This document shows positions 1 through 8,800 of a DNA stretch of 19,869 nt, piece after piece (position 1 is the first letter of the stretch; every line of letters begins with the position of its first letter). Made by a program: the position numbers and the translations under genes. Below the pieces are notes generated by a model. It was not told the origin of the DNA. It did no database searches and was given only the letters and a program-made list of their open reading frames with translations. Source of the stretch: Methyloglobulus sp. (GTDB lineage: Bacteria > Pseudomonadota > Gammaproteobacteria > Methylococcales > Methylomonadaceae); contig JABFSV010000384.1 of the NCBI GenBank assembly GCA_013140405.1, forward strand, positions 1 to 19,869. The letters run 5' to 3'.

Positions 1-524
1 ACCCAAAGGGACAAATCATCGCCAATAAATGGGATGGCACTGAATAAGGAAATGATAACTTGTGCGCCCCAATAAGACATCTGGCCCCAAGGCAACAAAT
101 AGCCCATAAACGCTTCTGCCATTAGCGCTAGGAACAGGAACATGCCGAAAATCCATATCAACTCCCTGGGCTGTTTGTAGGAGCCGTAAATTAGCCCCCT
201 AAACATGTGCAGGTAGATGACGATGAAAAACGCTGATGCACCCGTCGAGTGCATATAACGAACCAGCCAGCCCCAATTGACATCACGCATGATGTATTCG
301 ACCGAATCGAATGCGAGCTTGGCATCCGGTTTGTAATTCATGGTCAGCAAAATGCCGGTTATAAACTGATTAACCAAGACCAGTAAAGCTAAAGACCCGA
401 AGAAATACCAGAAGTTAAAGTTTTTAGGCGCGTAGTAATGCGCCATGTGTTCATTCCAGAGCTTGGTCAGTGGAAAACGCTCTAAAACCCAGTTACTGCA
501 TTCAGTGAAGCGATTGGTTTTCAT
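1..524 (-). CDS. petB: Cytochrome b of the bc1 complex, N-terminal part (runs off left edge)
   Basis: Cytochrome b is the quinol-oxidising, dihaem membrane subunit of complex III. The first 174 residues are visible. The opening MKTNRFTECSNWV and a cytoplasmic stretch ending HYYAPKNFNFWYFFG lead into the first membrane helices. His92 (in MHSTGAS) and His106 (in YLHMFRG) are the helix-B haem ligands expected of the family, and GYLLPWGQMSYWGAQVI (about 141-157) is the conserved Qo-side segment. Helix D with the partner histidines lies outside the window. The ATG overlaps the TGA of the Rieske gene (ATGA, 521-524), so translation is probably coupled, as in petABC operons. The Rieske and cytochrome b order makes this respiratory complex III. 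Identification is very secure. Confidence 0.97.
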   Translation of the reverse strand, partial: MKTNRFTECSNWVLERFPLTKLWNEHMAHYYAPKNFNFWYFFGSLALLVLVNQFITGILLTMNYKPDAKLAFDSVEYIMRDVNWGWLVRYMHSTGASAFFIVIYLHMFRGLIYGSYKQPRELIWIFGMFLFLALMAEAFMGYLLPWGQMSYWGAQVIISLFSAIPFIGDDLSLW

Positions 525-1120
525 GCGGCTGCTCCTTTTCCAGTTTCGCCGATGATAAGCAGCGTGTCTTTTAAATAGCGGTGAGGGGGGACTTCAAGAT
601 TGGTGGGCGCAGGTACACCGCTATAAACACGACCAGCCAGATCAAACCGCGAACCATGACAAGGGCAGAAAAATCCACCTTTCCAATCGGCACCAAGATC
701 ATGCGGTGCAAGCTCAGGGCGGAATGTTGGCGAACAGCCTAAATGTGTGCATAAGCCAATGGCAACAAATATTTCAGGCTTGATGGAACGCGTTGGGTTT
801 TTACTGGAGTCTGGTTGAATGGATTCGCGGGAATGCGGATCGCTAAGCAGGTTATCCATTGTTTTAAGTGTTTCTAGTGCTGCCGGTGTTCTATTGAGAA
901 TCCAGACTGGTTTGCCCCTCCAAGCTACTCTGAGCAATTGCCCAGGCTCCATTTTGCTGAGATCAACTTCTACCGGTGCCCCGGCTGCCATCGCTTTAAC
1001 GCTAGGCTGCATTTGCGCCAAAAAAGGGACGGCCAGATAGCCCGAACCAACAGCGCCAACGACGGTTAGGGCAGAAGTTAAAAACTGGCGTTTTGACTCA
1101 TCGACGCCTTCATTATTCAT
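521..1120 (-). CDS. petA: Ubiquinol-cytochrome c reductase Rieske iron-sulfur subunit
   Basis: This subunit carries the [2Fe-2S] cluster that passes electrons from quinol to cytochrome c1. Numbered from the chosen start, box I CTHLGC gives Cys124, His126 and Cys129, and box II CPCHGS gives Cys152, Cys154 and His155. Cys124, His126, Cys152 and His155 should bind the cluster; Cys129 and Cys154 should form the stabilising disulfide. The N-terminus SKRQFL followed by a hydrophobic helix (about 15-35) resembles a twin-arginine anchor, but with Lys-Arg in place of Arg-Arg. An upstream in-frame ATG at 1159 would add 13 residues. The ATG at 1120 is preferred because GGGAG lies about 9 nt before it and the resulting N-terminus is typical. 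It is the first gene of the petAB operon running leftward. Confidence 0.95.
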   Translation of the reverse strand: MNNEGVDESKRQFLTSALTVVGAVGSGYLAVPFLAQMQPSVKAMAAGAPVEVDLSKMEPGQLLRVAWRGKPVWILNRTPAALETLKTMDNLLSDPHSRESIQPDSSKNPTRSIKPEIFVAIGLCTHLGCSPTFRPELAPHDLGADWKGGFFCPCHGSRFDLAGRVYSGVPAPTNLEVPPHRYLKDTLLIIGETGKGAAA

Positions 1121-1172
1121 TATGTAACTCCCATTATTATTGCTGTGCTCAATGCACATTTCTCACGGCTGC

Positions 1173-1202
1173 AATATACCATTAGATGCTAGTGGATTTG
1201 AA
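1173..1202 (-). promoter_or_regulatory. Possible sigma-70 promoter for petAB
   Basis: Reading leftward, TTCAAA (1197-1202) and TATATT (1173-1178) are separated by 18 nt. That would start transcription near 1166, about 46 nt before the petA ATG. The hexamers match consensus only in part and no activator site is visible, so this is tentative. Confidence 0.3.
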
Positions 1203-1387
1203 GTGTTAGCCTGAATTAATAAATGCTGAGAGGCATTGGACTATTGTATAGGAACAGTGTCTAGCCGATTTTTAGGGGGAACACGCAATTAAATCTAGTG
1301 GTTTTGCATAAGAAATAAAAAGCAATCCAAGCGAAGGTTTAGGCGTTCATTGAGTTTTGCTTTGCCTAAACAAATAATGATATAACT

Positions 1388-1423
1388 AGCCTACTCAAGT
1401 GCTTAGCTTGAGGGCTTTTTTGA
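1388..1423 (+). terminator. Terminator-like hairpin upstream of dodecin
   Basis: The stem CTCAAG/CTTGAG (1394-1399 and 1407-1412) is extended by AGCC/GGCT across a two-base bulge, and is followed directly by a six-T run. The T run gives it plus-strand polarity, yet no plus-strand gene precedes it. It could end a small RNA or attenuate the dodecin transcript. Confidence 0.5.
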
Positions 1424-1483
1424 GGGTTTAATCTTTTTTCTAAACGTAGTGGCAAGTCCTATTTTTCAATTCAGGAGTTAATT

Positions 1484-1684
1484 TTGCCCATCGCAAAAAT
1501 AAGTGAAATAACCTCCAGCTCAAACAAAAGTTTTGATGACGCTATCGAAAAAGGTATAAAACGCGCCAATAAAACAATACGGGGCATTCAAGGTGCCTGG
1601 ATTCAAGACCAAAAACTCGTCATAGATGACGGCAAGATAATCGAATACCGCGTTAACATGAAAATTAGCTTCATCCTCGATTAG
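1484..1684 (+). CDS. Dodecin family flavin-binding protein
   Basis: Dodecins are small proteins that form hollow dodecamers and bind flavin (sometimes coenzyme A), buffering or storing the cofactor in the cytoplasm. The 66-residue product has the family layout: a short first strand (IAKISEITSSS), one helix containing DDAIEKGIKRANKTIRGIQGAW, and two further strands (DQKLVIDDGKIIEYRVNMKISFIL). SFDDAI, RANKT and IIEYRVNMKISF are typical positions. The start is TTG, supported by AGGAG 6 nt upstream; no better ATG exists, since the next Met is near the C-terminus. It is a single-gene unit ending at the terminator near 1722-1775. Length and motif order match the family, so the call is firm; which flavin is bound cannot be read from the sequence. 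Confidence 0.88.
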   Translation: MPIAKISEITSSSNKSFDDAIEKGIKRANKTIRGIQGAWIQDQKLVIDDGKIIEYRVNMKISFILD

Positions 1685-1721
1685 GGTAGGTAAGGTGAAT
1701 AGGTGTCACCAATAAAACCGC

Positions 1722-1775
1722 AAGCCCCTGAACTATCCTTCCAACTTATGGGTTGATTTTAAGGGGCTTTTTATG
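1722..1775. terminator. Shared terminator between dodecin and murI
   Basis: The 8-bp stem AAGCCCCT/AGGGGCTT (1722-1729 and 1762-1769) has a long loop holding a minor CAAC/GTTG stem. On the plus strand it is followed by TTTTTA, giving a normal terminator for dodecin. On the minus strand the arm is followed by GCGGTTTTA, so it may also stop murI transcripts. Confidence 0.65.
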
Positions 1776-1783
1776 ATGGTTTT

Positions 1784-2590
1784 TTACGCCAGAACCCGTT
1801 CTGGCAGTTTCGACAAGTGAATGTCAACTCCCCAAAGCTGCGAAATGACGGGCTTAGTTTTGCTGGTTTCGTCGCTGCTCCAAAACTGTACTGAGCCTGG
1901 ATAGGTTCGGTCAGATAATATTTCTGCTTTTTCTAGTCGGGATTTAAGCTCACGGGCAATGGCGAATCCAGAATCGATAACAGCCACCGAAGCACCGGCT
2001 ATTTCCTGGATAAGTGGTGCTAAGAATGGGTAATGGGTACAGCCCAAAACGATGATGTCTACCTCTTGATTCACCAACGGATGGACATACTGGGCAATCA
2101 AGGCGTGGGTCTTATCACTGTAAAGGTCGCCGCGCTCGACTTGCTCAACCAAGCCTGGGCAAGCCTGGGCAATTATTTTTACCTGGTCGGCGAACCGCGC
2201 AAACAAAATCTGAAAATTGTTGCTGGCTAAAGTCCTGCTGGTTGCGAGCACCCCGATATTGCGGGTAATTGATTTCTCTGAAGCAGGCTTGACAGCAGGT
2301 TCCATCGCAATCATGGGCAACATATAGTTCGGGCGTAATTCCTTTACTGCCGCGCCTGTGGCAGTGTTACAGGCCACTACAATTGCTTTGACTTGTTGCC
2401 CAATAAAGAAATCAACAATGGCAGTGGACCGCTCCAAAATGAATTCTTTGGATTTGTCACCGTAAGGGGCATGGGCCGAGTCGGCGACGTAAAGTAGGTC
2501 TTCATGCGGCAGCAGCTTATGGATTTCCCGCAGCACCGAAAGGCCGCCTACACCAGAATCAAAGACACCAATGGGATTTTCTTTGTGCAT
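1784..2590 (-). CDS. murI: Glutamate racemase
   Basis: MurI converts L-glutamate to D-glutamate for peptidoglycan, in the cytoplasm. Motifs, numbered from the ATG at 2590, are IGVFDSGVGGLSV (Asp11, Ser12), the first catalytic cysteine in VACNTATG (Cys74), and the second in LGCTHYPF (Cys184) followed by His186. The 268-residue length is usual for the family. A TTG just before the ATG could add one residue, but ATG is the simpler choice; neither has a clear Shine-Dalgarno. It lies 42 nt after trpC on the same strand and may share its transcript, ending at the hairpin near 1722-1775. Coupling murI to trp genes is not functionally required and may only reflect gene order. Confidence 0.96.
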   Translation of the reverse strand: MHKENPIGVFDSGVGGLSVLREIHKLLPHEDLLYVADSAHAPYGDKSKEFILERSTAIVDFFIGQQVKAIVVACNTATGAAVKELRPNYMLPMIAMEPAVKPASEKSITRNIGVLATSRTLASNNFQILFARFADQVKIIAQACPGLVEQVERGDLYSDKTHALIAQYVHPLVNQEVDIIVLGCTHYPFLAPLIQEIAGASVAVIDSGFAIARELKSRLEKAEILSDRTYPGSVQFWSSDETSKTKPVISQLWGVDIHLSKLPERVLA

Positions 2591-2632
2591 CAAAGGAAAC
2601 GGAGATCTAAATGCTGAGTCTTTGAAAGTGGA

Positions 2633-3433
2633 TTAAAGGGCGAATAACTCACGCATTTTTTGCCCTGGGCTTTCTGCACGCATAAAAGATTCGCCCACCA
2701 AAAAGGCGTAAACATCATTATCCAGCATCAGTTGCACATCTTCTTGGGTATGAATGCCGCTTTCGGTAATCACGATGCGATCAGCGGGAATTTCAGATTT
2801 AAGTGTTAATGTTGTTTGTAAAGACGTTTCAAAAGTACGTAGATTACGGTTGTTAATACCCATTAGTTTAGTATCCAACTTTAAGGCGCGTTGTAATTCT
2901 TCAGCATCATGGGATTCTACCAACACATCCATGCCCAGTTTTGTCGCGGTATCGGACAACTCCAGCATTTGTTGATCGCCCAAGGCAGCAACAATAAGCA
3001 AAATGCAATCTGCTCCCAGGGCACGGGCTTCGTATATTTGGTAAGGGTCAATCATGAAATCTTTGCGGATGACAGGCAAAGGGCAGCGTTCCCTCACCAT
3101 AGACAAATAAGCCTCAGCACCCTGAAAAAATTCCTTATCCGTCAATACCGACAAACAGCTTGCACCGTTCATCGCATAATCCATAGCGATTGTGATGGGT
3201 TCAAAACTTTCCCGAATCACACCTTGGCTAGGCGAGGCCTTTTTGATTTCAGCAATAATGGCGGGCTTTTTTGCGCTGACTTTATGTTGCAAAGCCTTAT
3301 AAAAGCCTCTGGGCTTTTCAACACCTTGGGCAATTTCTTCCAAATCGGCAATGCCCATGCGTTGTTTGCGATTGGCAACTTCTTCGACTTTTTTTTCGAG
3401 GATAAGCTTTAAAATATCTGGCGTGTCAGTCAT
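2633..3433 (-). CDS. trpC: Indole-3-glycerol phosphate synthase
   Basis: TrpC performs the ring closure of CdRP to indole-3-glycerol phosphate in tryptophan synthesis. The 266-residue protein is a complete (beta/alpha)8 barrel. AEIKKASPS holds Glu62 and Lys64, VIRKDFMID holds Lys124, [10 protein letters not shown] holds Glu173, MGINNRNL holds Asn194, and ITESGI (about 222-227) forms the phosphate-binding turn. These line up with the catalytic residues known for the family. It is monofunctional, with no fused TrpF. Its ATG overlaps the trpD stop by 4 nt (ATGA, 3430-3433), so translation of the pair is probably coupled. Confidence 0.97.
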   Translation of the reverse strand: MTDTPDILKLILEKKVEEVANRKQRMGIADLEEIAQGVEKPRGFYKALQHKVSAKKPAIIAEIKKASPSQGVIRESFEPITIAMDYAMNGASCLSVLTDKEFFQGAEAYLSMVRERCPLPVIRKDFMIDPYQIYEARALGADCILLIVAALGDQQMLELSDTATKLGMDVLVESHDAEELQRALKLDTKLMGINNRNLRTFETSLQTTLTLKSEIPADRIVITESGIHTQEDVQLMLDNDVYAFLVGESFMRAESPGQKMRELFAL

Positions 3434-4461
3434 GGTTTTTGTGGTGATAATTTTGTCGAATAGTTAATTAAGTCATCCAACTTGGCTCGTGCCGCGCCAC
3501 TGGCAATCACTCGCCGGGCGGTTTCAAGACCATCCGCCAAAGAATCGGCAATATTAGCTGCGTAAATTGCAGCTCCGGCATTTAACAGCACTATGTCCAA
3601 AGCTGCACCAGGCTGGTTATCCAAGGCAGATTTTACCATGTTCAGGCTGGTTGCTGCGTTAGTTACCGCTAATTCAGCCAAACTTGCCCTTCGCAAACCG
3701 AATTGCTCAGGCGTTACGGTATACGTCAAAACCGCGCCATCTTTCAATTCGGCAACATGCGTTGCCGAAGCAATGCTGATTTCATCCAGGCCATCTTCGG
3801 CACTCACTACTAACACATGTTGGCTACCGAGCTTAAGCAATACTTGCGCTAAAGGTTCTACCCAATCTTTGGAAAATACGCCGATAAGTTGGTTAGGTGC
3901 AGATGCGGGATTCGATAAGGGGCCGAGCAGGTTAAACAAAGTCCGTACGCCCATTTCCTTGCGTACGTTGATCGTATGCTTCATCGCGCCATGATGTTTG
4001 GGGGCGAATAAAAAACCCACGCCGATGTCATGCACGCATTGGGCGACTTGTTCCGCCGACAAATCCAGATTGACTCCTGCCGCTTCCAGCACATCAGCAC
4101 TACCGCAACTGCTAGAGACTGAACGATTGCCGTGTTTGGCAACCTGCCCACCTGCTGCGGCAACCACAAACGCGCAGGTGGTGGAGATGTTAAATGTATT
4201 CGCACCATCGCCACCCGTGCCGCAAGTATCAATAACATGCTCACCAGTGATAGGGACTTTGCTCGCCAATTCGCGCATCACTTCCACAGCGGCAGCAATT
4301 TCGTCCACTGTTTCGCCTTTACAACGCAGGGCGATCAAAAATCCAGCAATCTGGGCATCGGTAGCGCCACCGCTCATGATAATTCGCATCACCTCACGCA
4401 TTTCGTCAGCAGTGAGGTTTTGCTTGGTCAATAATTTTTGCAGCGCTTGTTGGATGTGCAT
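3430..4461 (-). CDS. trpD: Anthranilate phosphoribosyltransferase
   Basis: TrpD joins anthranilate to PRPP, the second step of tryptophan synthesis. The 343-residue product has an N-terminal helical domain (about 1-65) and a nucleoside-phosphorylase-like fold. DTCGTGGDG (78-86) is the PRPP-binding glycine loop, NIST (91-94) follows, and [15 protein letters not shown] (109-123) is the anthranilate and phosphate site. All diagnostic residues are present. There is no fused TrpG amidotransferase domain, and no trpE or trpG lies within the 750 bp upstream, so those genes must be elsewhere. No obvious Shine-Dalgarno precedes the ATG. It is the first gene of the trpD-trpC-murI run. Confidence 0.97.
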   Translation of the reverse strand: MHIQQALQKLLTKQNLTADEMREVMRIIMSGGATDAQIAGFLIALRCKGETVDEIAAAVEVMRELASKVPITGEHVIDTCGTGGDGANTFNISTTCAFVVAAAGGQVAKHGNRSVSSSCGSADVLEAAGVNLDLSAEQVAQCVHDIGVGFLFAPKHHGAMKHTINVRKEMGVRTLFNLLGPLSNPASAPNQLIGVFSKDWVEPLAQVLLKLGSQHVLVVSAEDGLDEISIASATHVAELKDGAVLTYTVTPEQFGLRRASLAELAVTNAATSLNMVKSALDNQPGAALDIVLLNAGAAIYAANIADSLADGLETARRVIASGAARAKLDDLINYSTKLSPQKP

Positions 4462-4644
4462 GATGAGGAAGCGTTAAGTAAAAAAGCCAGAATCCAAATT
4501 AAGGAACTTTCTTCAAAAACAGGTTTTCAACGCCAAGCCTCTTACGTTTAAATCCTTAATCACTTGCACAGAATCGCTGTCGTTGAGTGGCGTTCTGTTA
4601 CTGTCATTTATAGTCATGATTTTATTTTTTGATTATTACTAATT

Positions 4645-4720
4645 GTAGGTTGGGATGACGTTAGGAATCTCAACAATCTTTTAATTGAGCGTTGGAGTTC
4701 GTGCTTTATCCCTAACCTAC
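4645..4720. repeat. 76-bp intergenic element with 12-13 bp inverted ends
   Basis: The ends are GTAGGTTGGGAT (4645-4656) and ATCCCTAACCTAC (4708-4720), complementary apart from one extra base. The interior also holds a CAAC/GTTG pair. The layout suits a degraded miniature palindromic intergenic repeat of the kind scattered in multiple copies in related genomes; the copy number is not visible here. Confidence 0.55.
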
Positions 4721-4821
4721 GAGATACTAACTAATAGGCAATTAGTATACTTAAATCCTTAGTGTGTGGGAAAATTTAGATAACTTGCTTACTTAAAAAG
4801 ACAGGCACTTCCAATGTTTGG

Positions 4822-4945
4822 TAGTGGGTTAAACCTGTGTTTTTTGATGAGCTTGTCGGCTTCATGCCTGTGAGTCGTGTGTATCTTGGAGTGACAAACC
4901 TAGGTTTGTTACTCCGCCCACTATCAAGCCACAGGTTTAAACCAC
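4822..4945. repeat. Nested inverted repeat with a 28-bp loopless palindrome
   Basis: The outer arms are GTGGGTTAAACCTGTG (4824-4839) and CACAGGTTTAAACCAC (4930-4945), with a further pair TAGTGGG/CCCACTA (4822-4828 and 4917-4923). Inside is the palindrome of arms GGAGTGACAAACCT and AGGTTTGTTACTCC (4888-4915), perfect except for one G-T pair. A short direct repeat, CCAATGTTT, occurs at 4811-4819 and just past the right outer arm. This suggests a small mobile or folded intergenic element. Confidence 0.5.
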
Positions 4946-5092
4946 ACCCAATGTTTAACAATCAAGCCCAAGTGAATTTAGAGAATCGCATTTAGTCTGA
5001 TTGTCGATGCAATTTGTGCGTTGAACACCTTCTGAATAGGTTGTCGTGCAATGAGAACCCTCATGTAAAGCCGTTACTGTCAGAAGAGGGGC

Positions 5093-5197
5093 GGGGCATG
5101 TTGCCCCGTTCGTAGGGTTTTAATGCTAATGTAACGTCAAAACATTAGGGACGGGGTTTCAAACCCTGTCCCACGTGAGGGTGGGCAAACGTTTGCC
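5093..5197. repeat. Cluster of three GC-rich hairpins
   Basis: Three palindromes follow each other: GGGGCA/TGCCCC (5093-5107), GGGACGGGGTTT/AAACCCTGTCCC around 5148-5172, and the perfect 14-bp GGCAAACGTTTGCC (5184-5197). They lie downstream of the minus-strand cassette that ends at 5239. None has a clear T run on either strand, so repeat elements are more likely than classical terminators. Confidence 0.5.
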
Positions 5198-5238
5198 AAC
5201 CCTTGGCTACAATTCAACCGGCATACGGTTATATATGT

Positions 5239-5610
5239 TTAACAATTCCCTTGCGGTACACCCGGCATTAACGTTCCGTTAATCCTTGGCTTCAGTTTAC
5301 AGCAAGCTCCGGCTGGTATAGGTGGTGGATTGTTCATTTTGTTCATACCTAAACTTGCATCACCTAAGCTAATTGCTTTATCTGGCATGGTATTGCTGCA
5401 TTGACTATCAGGCCAACCCCGCCATGATAATGTTGAGCCTGAGCTTTTGACACATTCACAAGCAAATCCTTTTACGGGTGGAGTAGTTTTAGGGTTTGAG
5501 CCTATAGGATACATTTTAAATACATAATACCGTGAAGAATTACTTTCAAAGGAAAAAGTACCCACATTGAAGCCCAAAACAAGTGACAGAAAAAAACCTA
5601 TTATCTGCAT
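5239..5610 (-). CDS. Small secreted cysteine-rich protein of unknown function
   Basis: I do not recognise this 123-residue protein. Residues 1-17 form a hydrophobic, signal-peptide-like segment (without a positive n-region), and the rest is polar and rich in Pro, Gly, Ser and Asn. Six cysteines (51, 53, 71, 103, 104 and the last residue, 123) would permit three disulfides in the periplasm or outside the cell. The ATG has GGGGAG about 9 nt upstream, a good site. It starts only 5 nt after the preceding small membrane-protein gene, so it is the third gene of a unit led by the FecR-TPR-barrel gene. Like the barrel part of that gene, it is AT-rich. It is probably real; its role is unknown. Confidence 0.65.
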   Translation of the reverse strand: MQIIGFFLSLVLGFNVGTFSFESNSSRYYVFKMYPIGSNPKTTPPVKGFACECVKSSGSTLSWRGWPDSQCSNTMPDKAISLGDASLGMNKMNNPPPIPAGACCKLKPRINGTLMPGVPQGNC

Positions 5611-5615
5611 AGTAT

Positions 5616-5834
5616 TTACTCCCCTTTATAACTAGATTTGTCGGAAACAGTGGTTGAATTAAGAAGGTCTTTCAGGTCTGTATCAAAGTTTAACTCCTTA
5701 GTTGTCAGAACTTCTTCCTTGACTGTTAAATAGGCTATCCCCATACCTAAAGCGAACCCCAATAGCATTAGAAATATTAAACTTGAAATAGATTTTCTGT
5801 TGATTTTTATATCTTGATTCTTAAAAACTTTCAT
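5616..5834 (-). CDS. Small single-pass membrane protein of unknown function
   Basis: The product has 72 residues from the ATG at 5834. That ATG is preceded by AAGGGTGG at proper spacing, which argues against the GTG two codons upstream. A basic N-terminus (KVFKNQDIKINRK) leads into one hydrophobic helix (about 18-38, LIFLMLLGFALGMGIAYL) and a polar, mostly acidic tail. Basic residues before the helix predict the N-terminus inside and the tail in the periplasm. It lies 17 nt downstream of the FecR-TPR-barrel gene and 5 nt upstream of the cysteine-rich secreted protein, which suggests one operon and possibly a joint envelope function. No family is recognised. Confidence 0.6.
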   Translation of the reverse strand: MKVFKNQDIKINRKSISSLIFLMLLGFALGMGIAYLTVKEEVLTTKELNFDTDLKDLLNSTTVSDKSSYKGE

Positions 5835-5851
5835 TACCACCCTTCTTTTTA

Positions 5852-8800
5852 CTAAAAATTAAGCGTTATACGCGCGAAAAAAGTTCTTTGTGGAATAAAT
5901 TCACTTGCATTAAAAAAAACATTCGTTCCTTCAAAAGTATTCATATCTTCGAACTTAAATTTATTATCTAATAAATTTTTCCCTTCTAGACTCACAATTC
6001 CCATTCGTTTAGGAAGCCGAAAACCGATTGCCGCATCAAGGAGAAAAAAACTCGCCGCCCCTTTAAGATTATCCTGTGTTTGTTTTTTTTGTGATTGGCT
6101 AATATAAGTTCCAGTGACTTTTCCAAATAGACCAGAAGGATCAAAATATCTGAGTTCTAATGGGACAATATGCGTAGAAAGGAGGTCATTCATGGGGCGG
6201 TCATTGTGTGAATACTTATACTGGGCAGACATCGATATTTGATCTGATGGAGTCCAATTTAAGTAGATTTTTGATGAATCATTTCTGGAAACCAATGTGC
6301 TTACATTAACTCCGTATAGTTCCCTGCGGGAAAGCTCTATACCAGTAAATAAATTTGGGTTTATTACTAAATCTAATGCTCCACCATAAAACGAAAACGT
6401 ACTGTCCGCTAAGTTATCAAAAAACTGGTTAAATCCCGCTATTTGTGTTGGCTCAAGCGTTTGTATCGCCGCTATGGGTTGTTTATGCCCCCTGATGTAA
6501 GCAAATCTTAGTTTTGTTTTGTTGTCAATATCCCACAATAAACCTATTTTTGGGTATAGACCCGCAGACTGTGTTTTCCCTCGATCACCTGTTTCCAAGA
6601 ATGGAAATGATTCGGTGAAATGATATGACAACCCCAATGTTCCCGTAATACTGCGAGGTAACTTCAAGTTGACATAGGCATATTCACTATGACCATTTCT
6701 GCCATTATCTTCTCCAGGGGAATTTTGAGTAAGATCAAATGAAAAGTTTTGGTAATGCGTTAATTTATATAAATTAAACCCAGCTATCACGTTATAAACC
6801 TGACGGTGATGTAAATATTGTCCTTCAAAAAAATCGGTGGCCCTATGATCATCTGTGAAATTAGACTTGTCACTAAATATTCGAAAATTACGAGTAACAG
6901 CATCAGTATGAATGTAAGAGGCGAGCAAATGATCATCCGTAAAAATTCTTAAATTAACACCTCCTCGATAAGTATTATCCGCCAAATTATTACGCCCTAG
7001 GAATTGAGGATTACCAATAAGATATTGATGTAAATCGCCTTGCTCGGTTTCCCTATGCACAAATTCAAATTGTGTATTTATTCGATCAGTAATAGCCCAC
7101 TGCAGAAATGCATCATAGATATCATGACGTTGAACTGTATTTTTTCTTTCTTCTTCAGCACCATAAGGCCGGGTAAAGCCATCCGTTTGGTGATGAAACT
7201 GCCCCAAACTATACGAGAATTTATCTATAATCCCACTCAAAACAGCTTCTTCACCCAAAATTCCTTGATTACCAGCCACACCCGATATCAACAGCTGCGG
7301 TCGATTGCCTTCAAAAACACGTGTAAAGTCCTGGAATGATGAATTCGCAATTCCCGAAGCACTCAACAATCCGCGCTGGGAAACCGACAAATGCGGTTGC
7401 ACGGGGTTAATATTGATGGGTTGCAGCATTTTGGCTTGCAACAGTTCGCTGAGTTGGGCGGTTTCCCTGCTCGGTTGATTGACGTAGGTATCTGACAAGA
7501 AACGATGGGCGGAAAAATTGGTTGGGTCAAGTTGCAGGGAACTCGTCGCTTCTACGATGCCACGTTGTTCAAAACCAAGATTATCGTAAATCCGCGCCAA
7601 ACTCGCACCACGTGCCGCCCTGTCTGCATCTAACAATTGCTTTGAGCGGTAAACGGCTCGGTTGTCGTTCAACGCCATCGCCTTCTGTAAATCCTGCAAT
7701 GCTTCTACTGGCCTGTTTTCCGTTTGCTTTTTAAGGGCATCGTAGAAGTAGGGCGTAGGGTCTTTCGGGTCGCGTTCCTTTGCCAGTTTGAATTGGTCTT
7801 CCGCCAAGGGATTACGCCGTTCTTCATAATAGGCTTTACCTAAATAGCTACGAATCAAGGAGTTGTTGGGGTCTAGGATGGCGGCGATTTCTAGGTCTTG
7901 GCGGCCTTCTGCCAGATCACCATCCCGTATTTTTGCCAAACCTAGACCCAATCTTGCCAACGGTGATGAAGAATCAAGTTCGATGGCCTTGTTGAAACTT
8001 TGCAGGGCTTCGTCGGTGTCCATGTGGAGCAGGTAAGTAAAGCCGGTGACGGTTTGTGTGCGTTCCAGGTTGGCATCCAGCCCTAACGCCTGTTGCGCGG
8101 CCTCTTGGCTTTGCGAGGTCAAGCCTTGGGCGAGTTCCAGTTCTGCCTTACGCGCCCAGACCATCGCATCATGAGGTGCGAGTTTTGTCGCCTGAGTGGC
8201 GGCAGATTGGGCTTTGTCCAGTTGAAAGCGGCCTTGTTCGGCATACGACAAGGCCGAATAAGCGGTGGCTGATTGTGGGTTGGCTGATACCGCGCGGTTT
8301 GCGAGGGTATAAGCCTCATCTTTACGGTTTTGCGTTAGCGCGATTACCGATTGCAAGGCTAGGGCTTCGGCATCATTCGGGTTGTGTGTCAGCAATGTGT
8401 GTATGTCTTGCAAGGCCAGCTTATCTTGACCGACGGAGAGCAGGATTGCGCCGCGCACTTTATGAAAATATGGCGTTTGTTGCCCTGGCGGTAAGCGATC
8501 CAAGCGCGATAAGGCGGCATTGCTACGTCCTTGCCGATAATCTTGTATTGCTGTGCGGATATTGCTATCAATGTTTGTTGCCGCCTCGGGATAAGGCAAT
8601 ATCGGTGGGTAATATAATGCCCAGTTGACGGCATCTTTGGGCTTGATGTCGATATGTGCTTGTGGCGCTTGGCCTTTTTGGGCTTGTGCGCCTTGCCCTG
8701 GGCTAAGGCGGACGCTGCCTTTTTCGTTGAAAAACTTCACGCCGCCCTCATAAACCCAAAGCGAGGCGTTGTTATCATCAACGCTCATTGCAAACTCGGT

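Larger units (their letters stand above)
1121..1483. other. Intergenic region between petA and dodecin (divergent)
   Basis: No credible coding sequence is seen. It should hold the petA promoter (minus) and the dodecin promoter (plus). It also contains an 8-bp stem GTTTAGGC/GCCTAAAC (1337-1344 and 1364-1371, 19-nt loop) and, just downstream, a terminator-like hairpin on the plus strand, both lying well before the dodecin start. Confidence 0.6.
4462..5238. other. 777-nt gene-free region with palindromic repeats
   Basis: No convincing gene is present. A 34-codon minus-strand reading frame (4513-4617) and a 61-codon one (4776-4961) lack a ribosome site or recognisable protein features; the second is made mostly of the inverted repeats. 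The region holds at least three separate groups of palindromes, listed individually, and a short direct repeat TTAAATCCTTA near 4550 and 4752. A trpD promoter is expected here, but none stands out. Confidence 0.6.

Noticed and set aside
2152..2175. Tandem 11-base repeat AAGCCTGGGCA in murI
   Set aside because: It encodes AQACPGL, a normal conserved segment of glutamate racemases, and 11 bases is not a multiple of three, so no recent duplication is needed to explain it.
3998..4477. 159-codon plus-strand ORF opposite trpD
   Set aside because: Fully antisense to an unambiguous trpD, with no ribosome site and no recognisable domain.
4513..4617. 34-codon minus-strand ORF just upstream of trpD, candidate trp leader peptide
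   Set aside because: It has no tryptophan codons, no Shine-Dalgarno and no attenuator-like alternative hairpins, so it cannot be supported as a trp leader or as a gene.
4776..4961. 61-codon minus-strand ORF in the intergenic repeats
   Set aside because: Its codons are almost entirely the arms of the nested inverted repeat, it lacks a ribosome site and the protein has no recognisable features.
4645..5197. CRISPR array
   Set aside because: The repeats are inverted, mutually different and not regularly spaced, and no cas genes are present.
8056..8628. 190-codon plus-strand ORF opposite the TPR region
   Set aside because: It lies antisense inside the large gene, where GC-rich codons leave the opposite frame open. 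The protein is arginine/leucine-rich with no domain, which is typical of a shadow frame.
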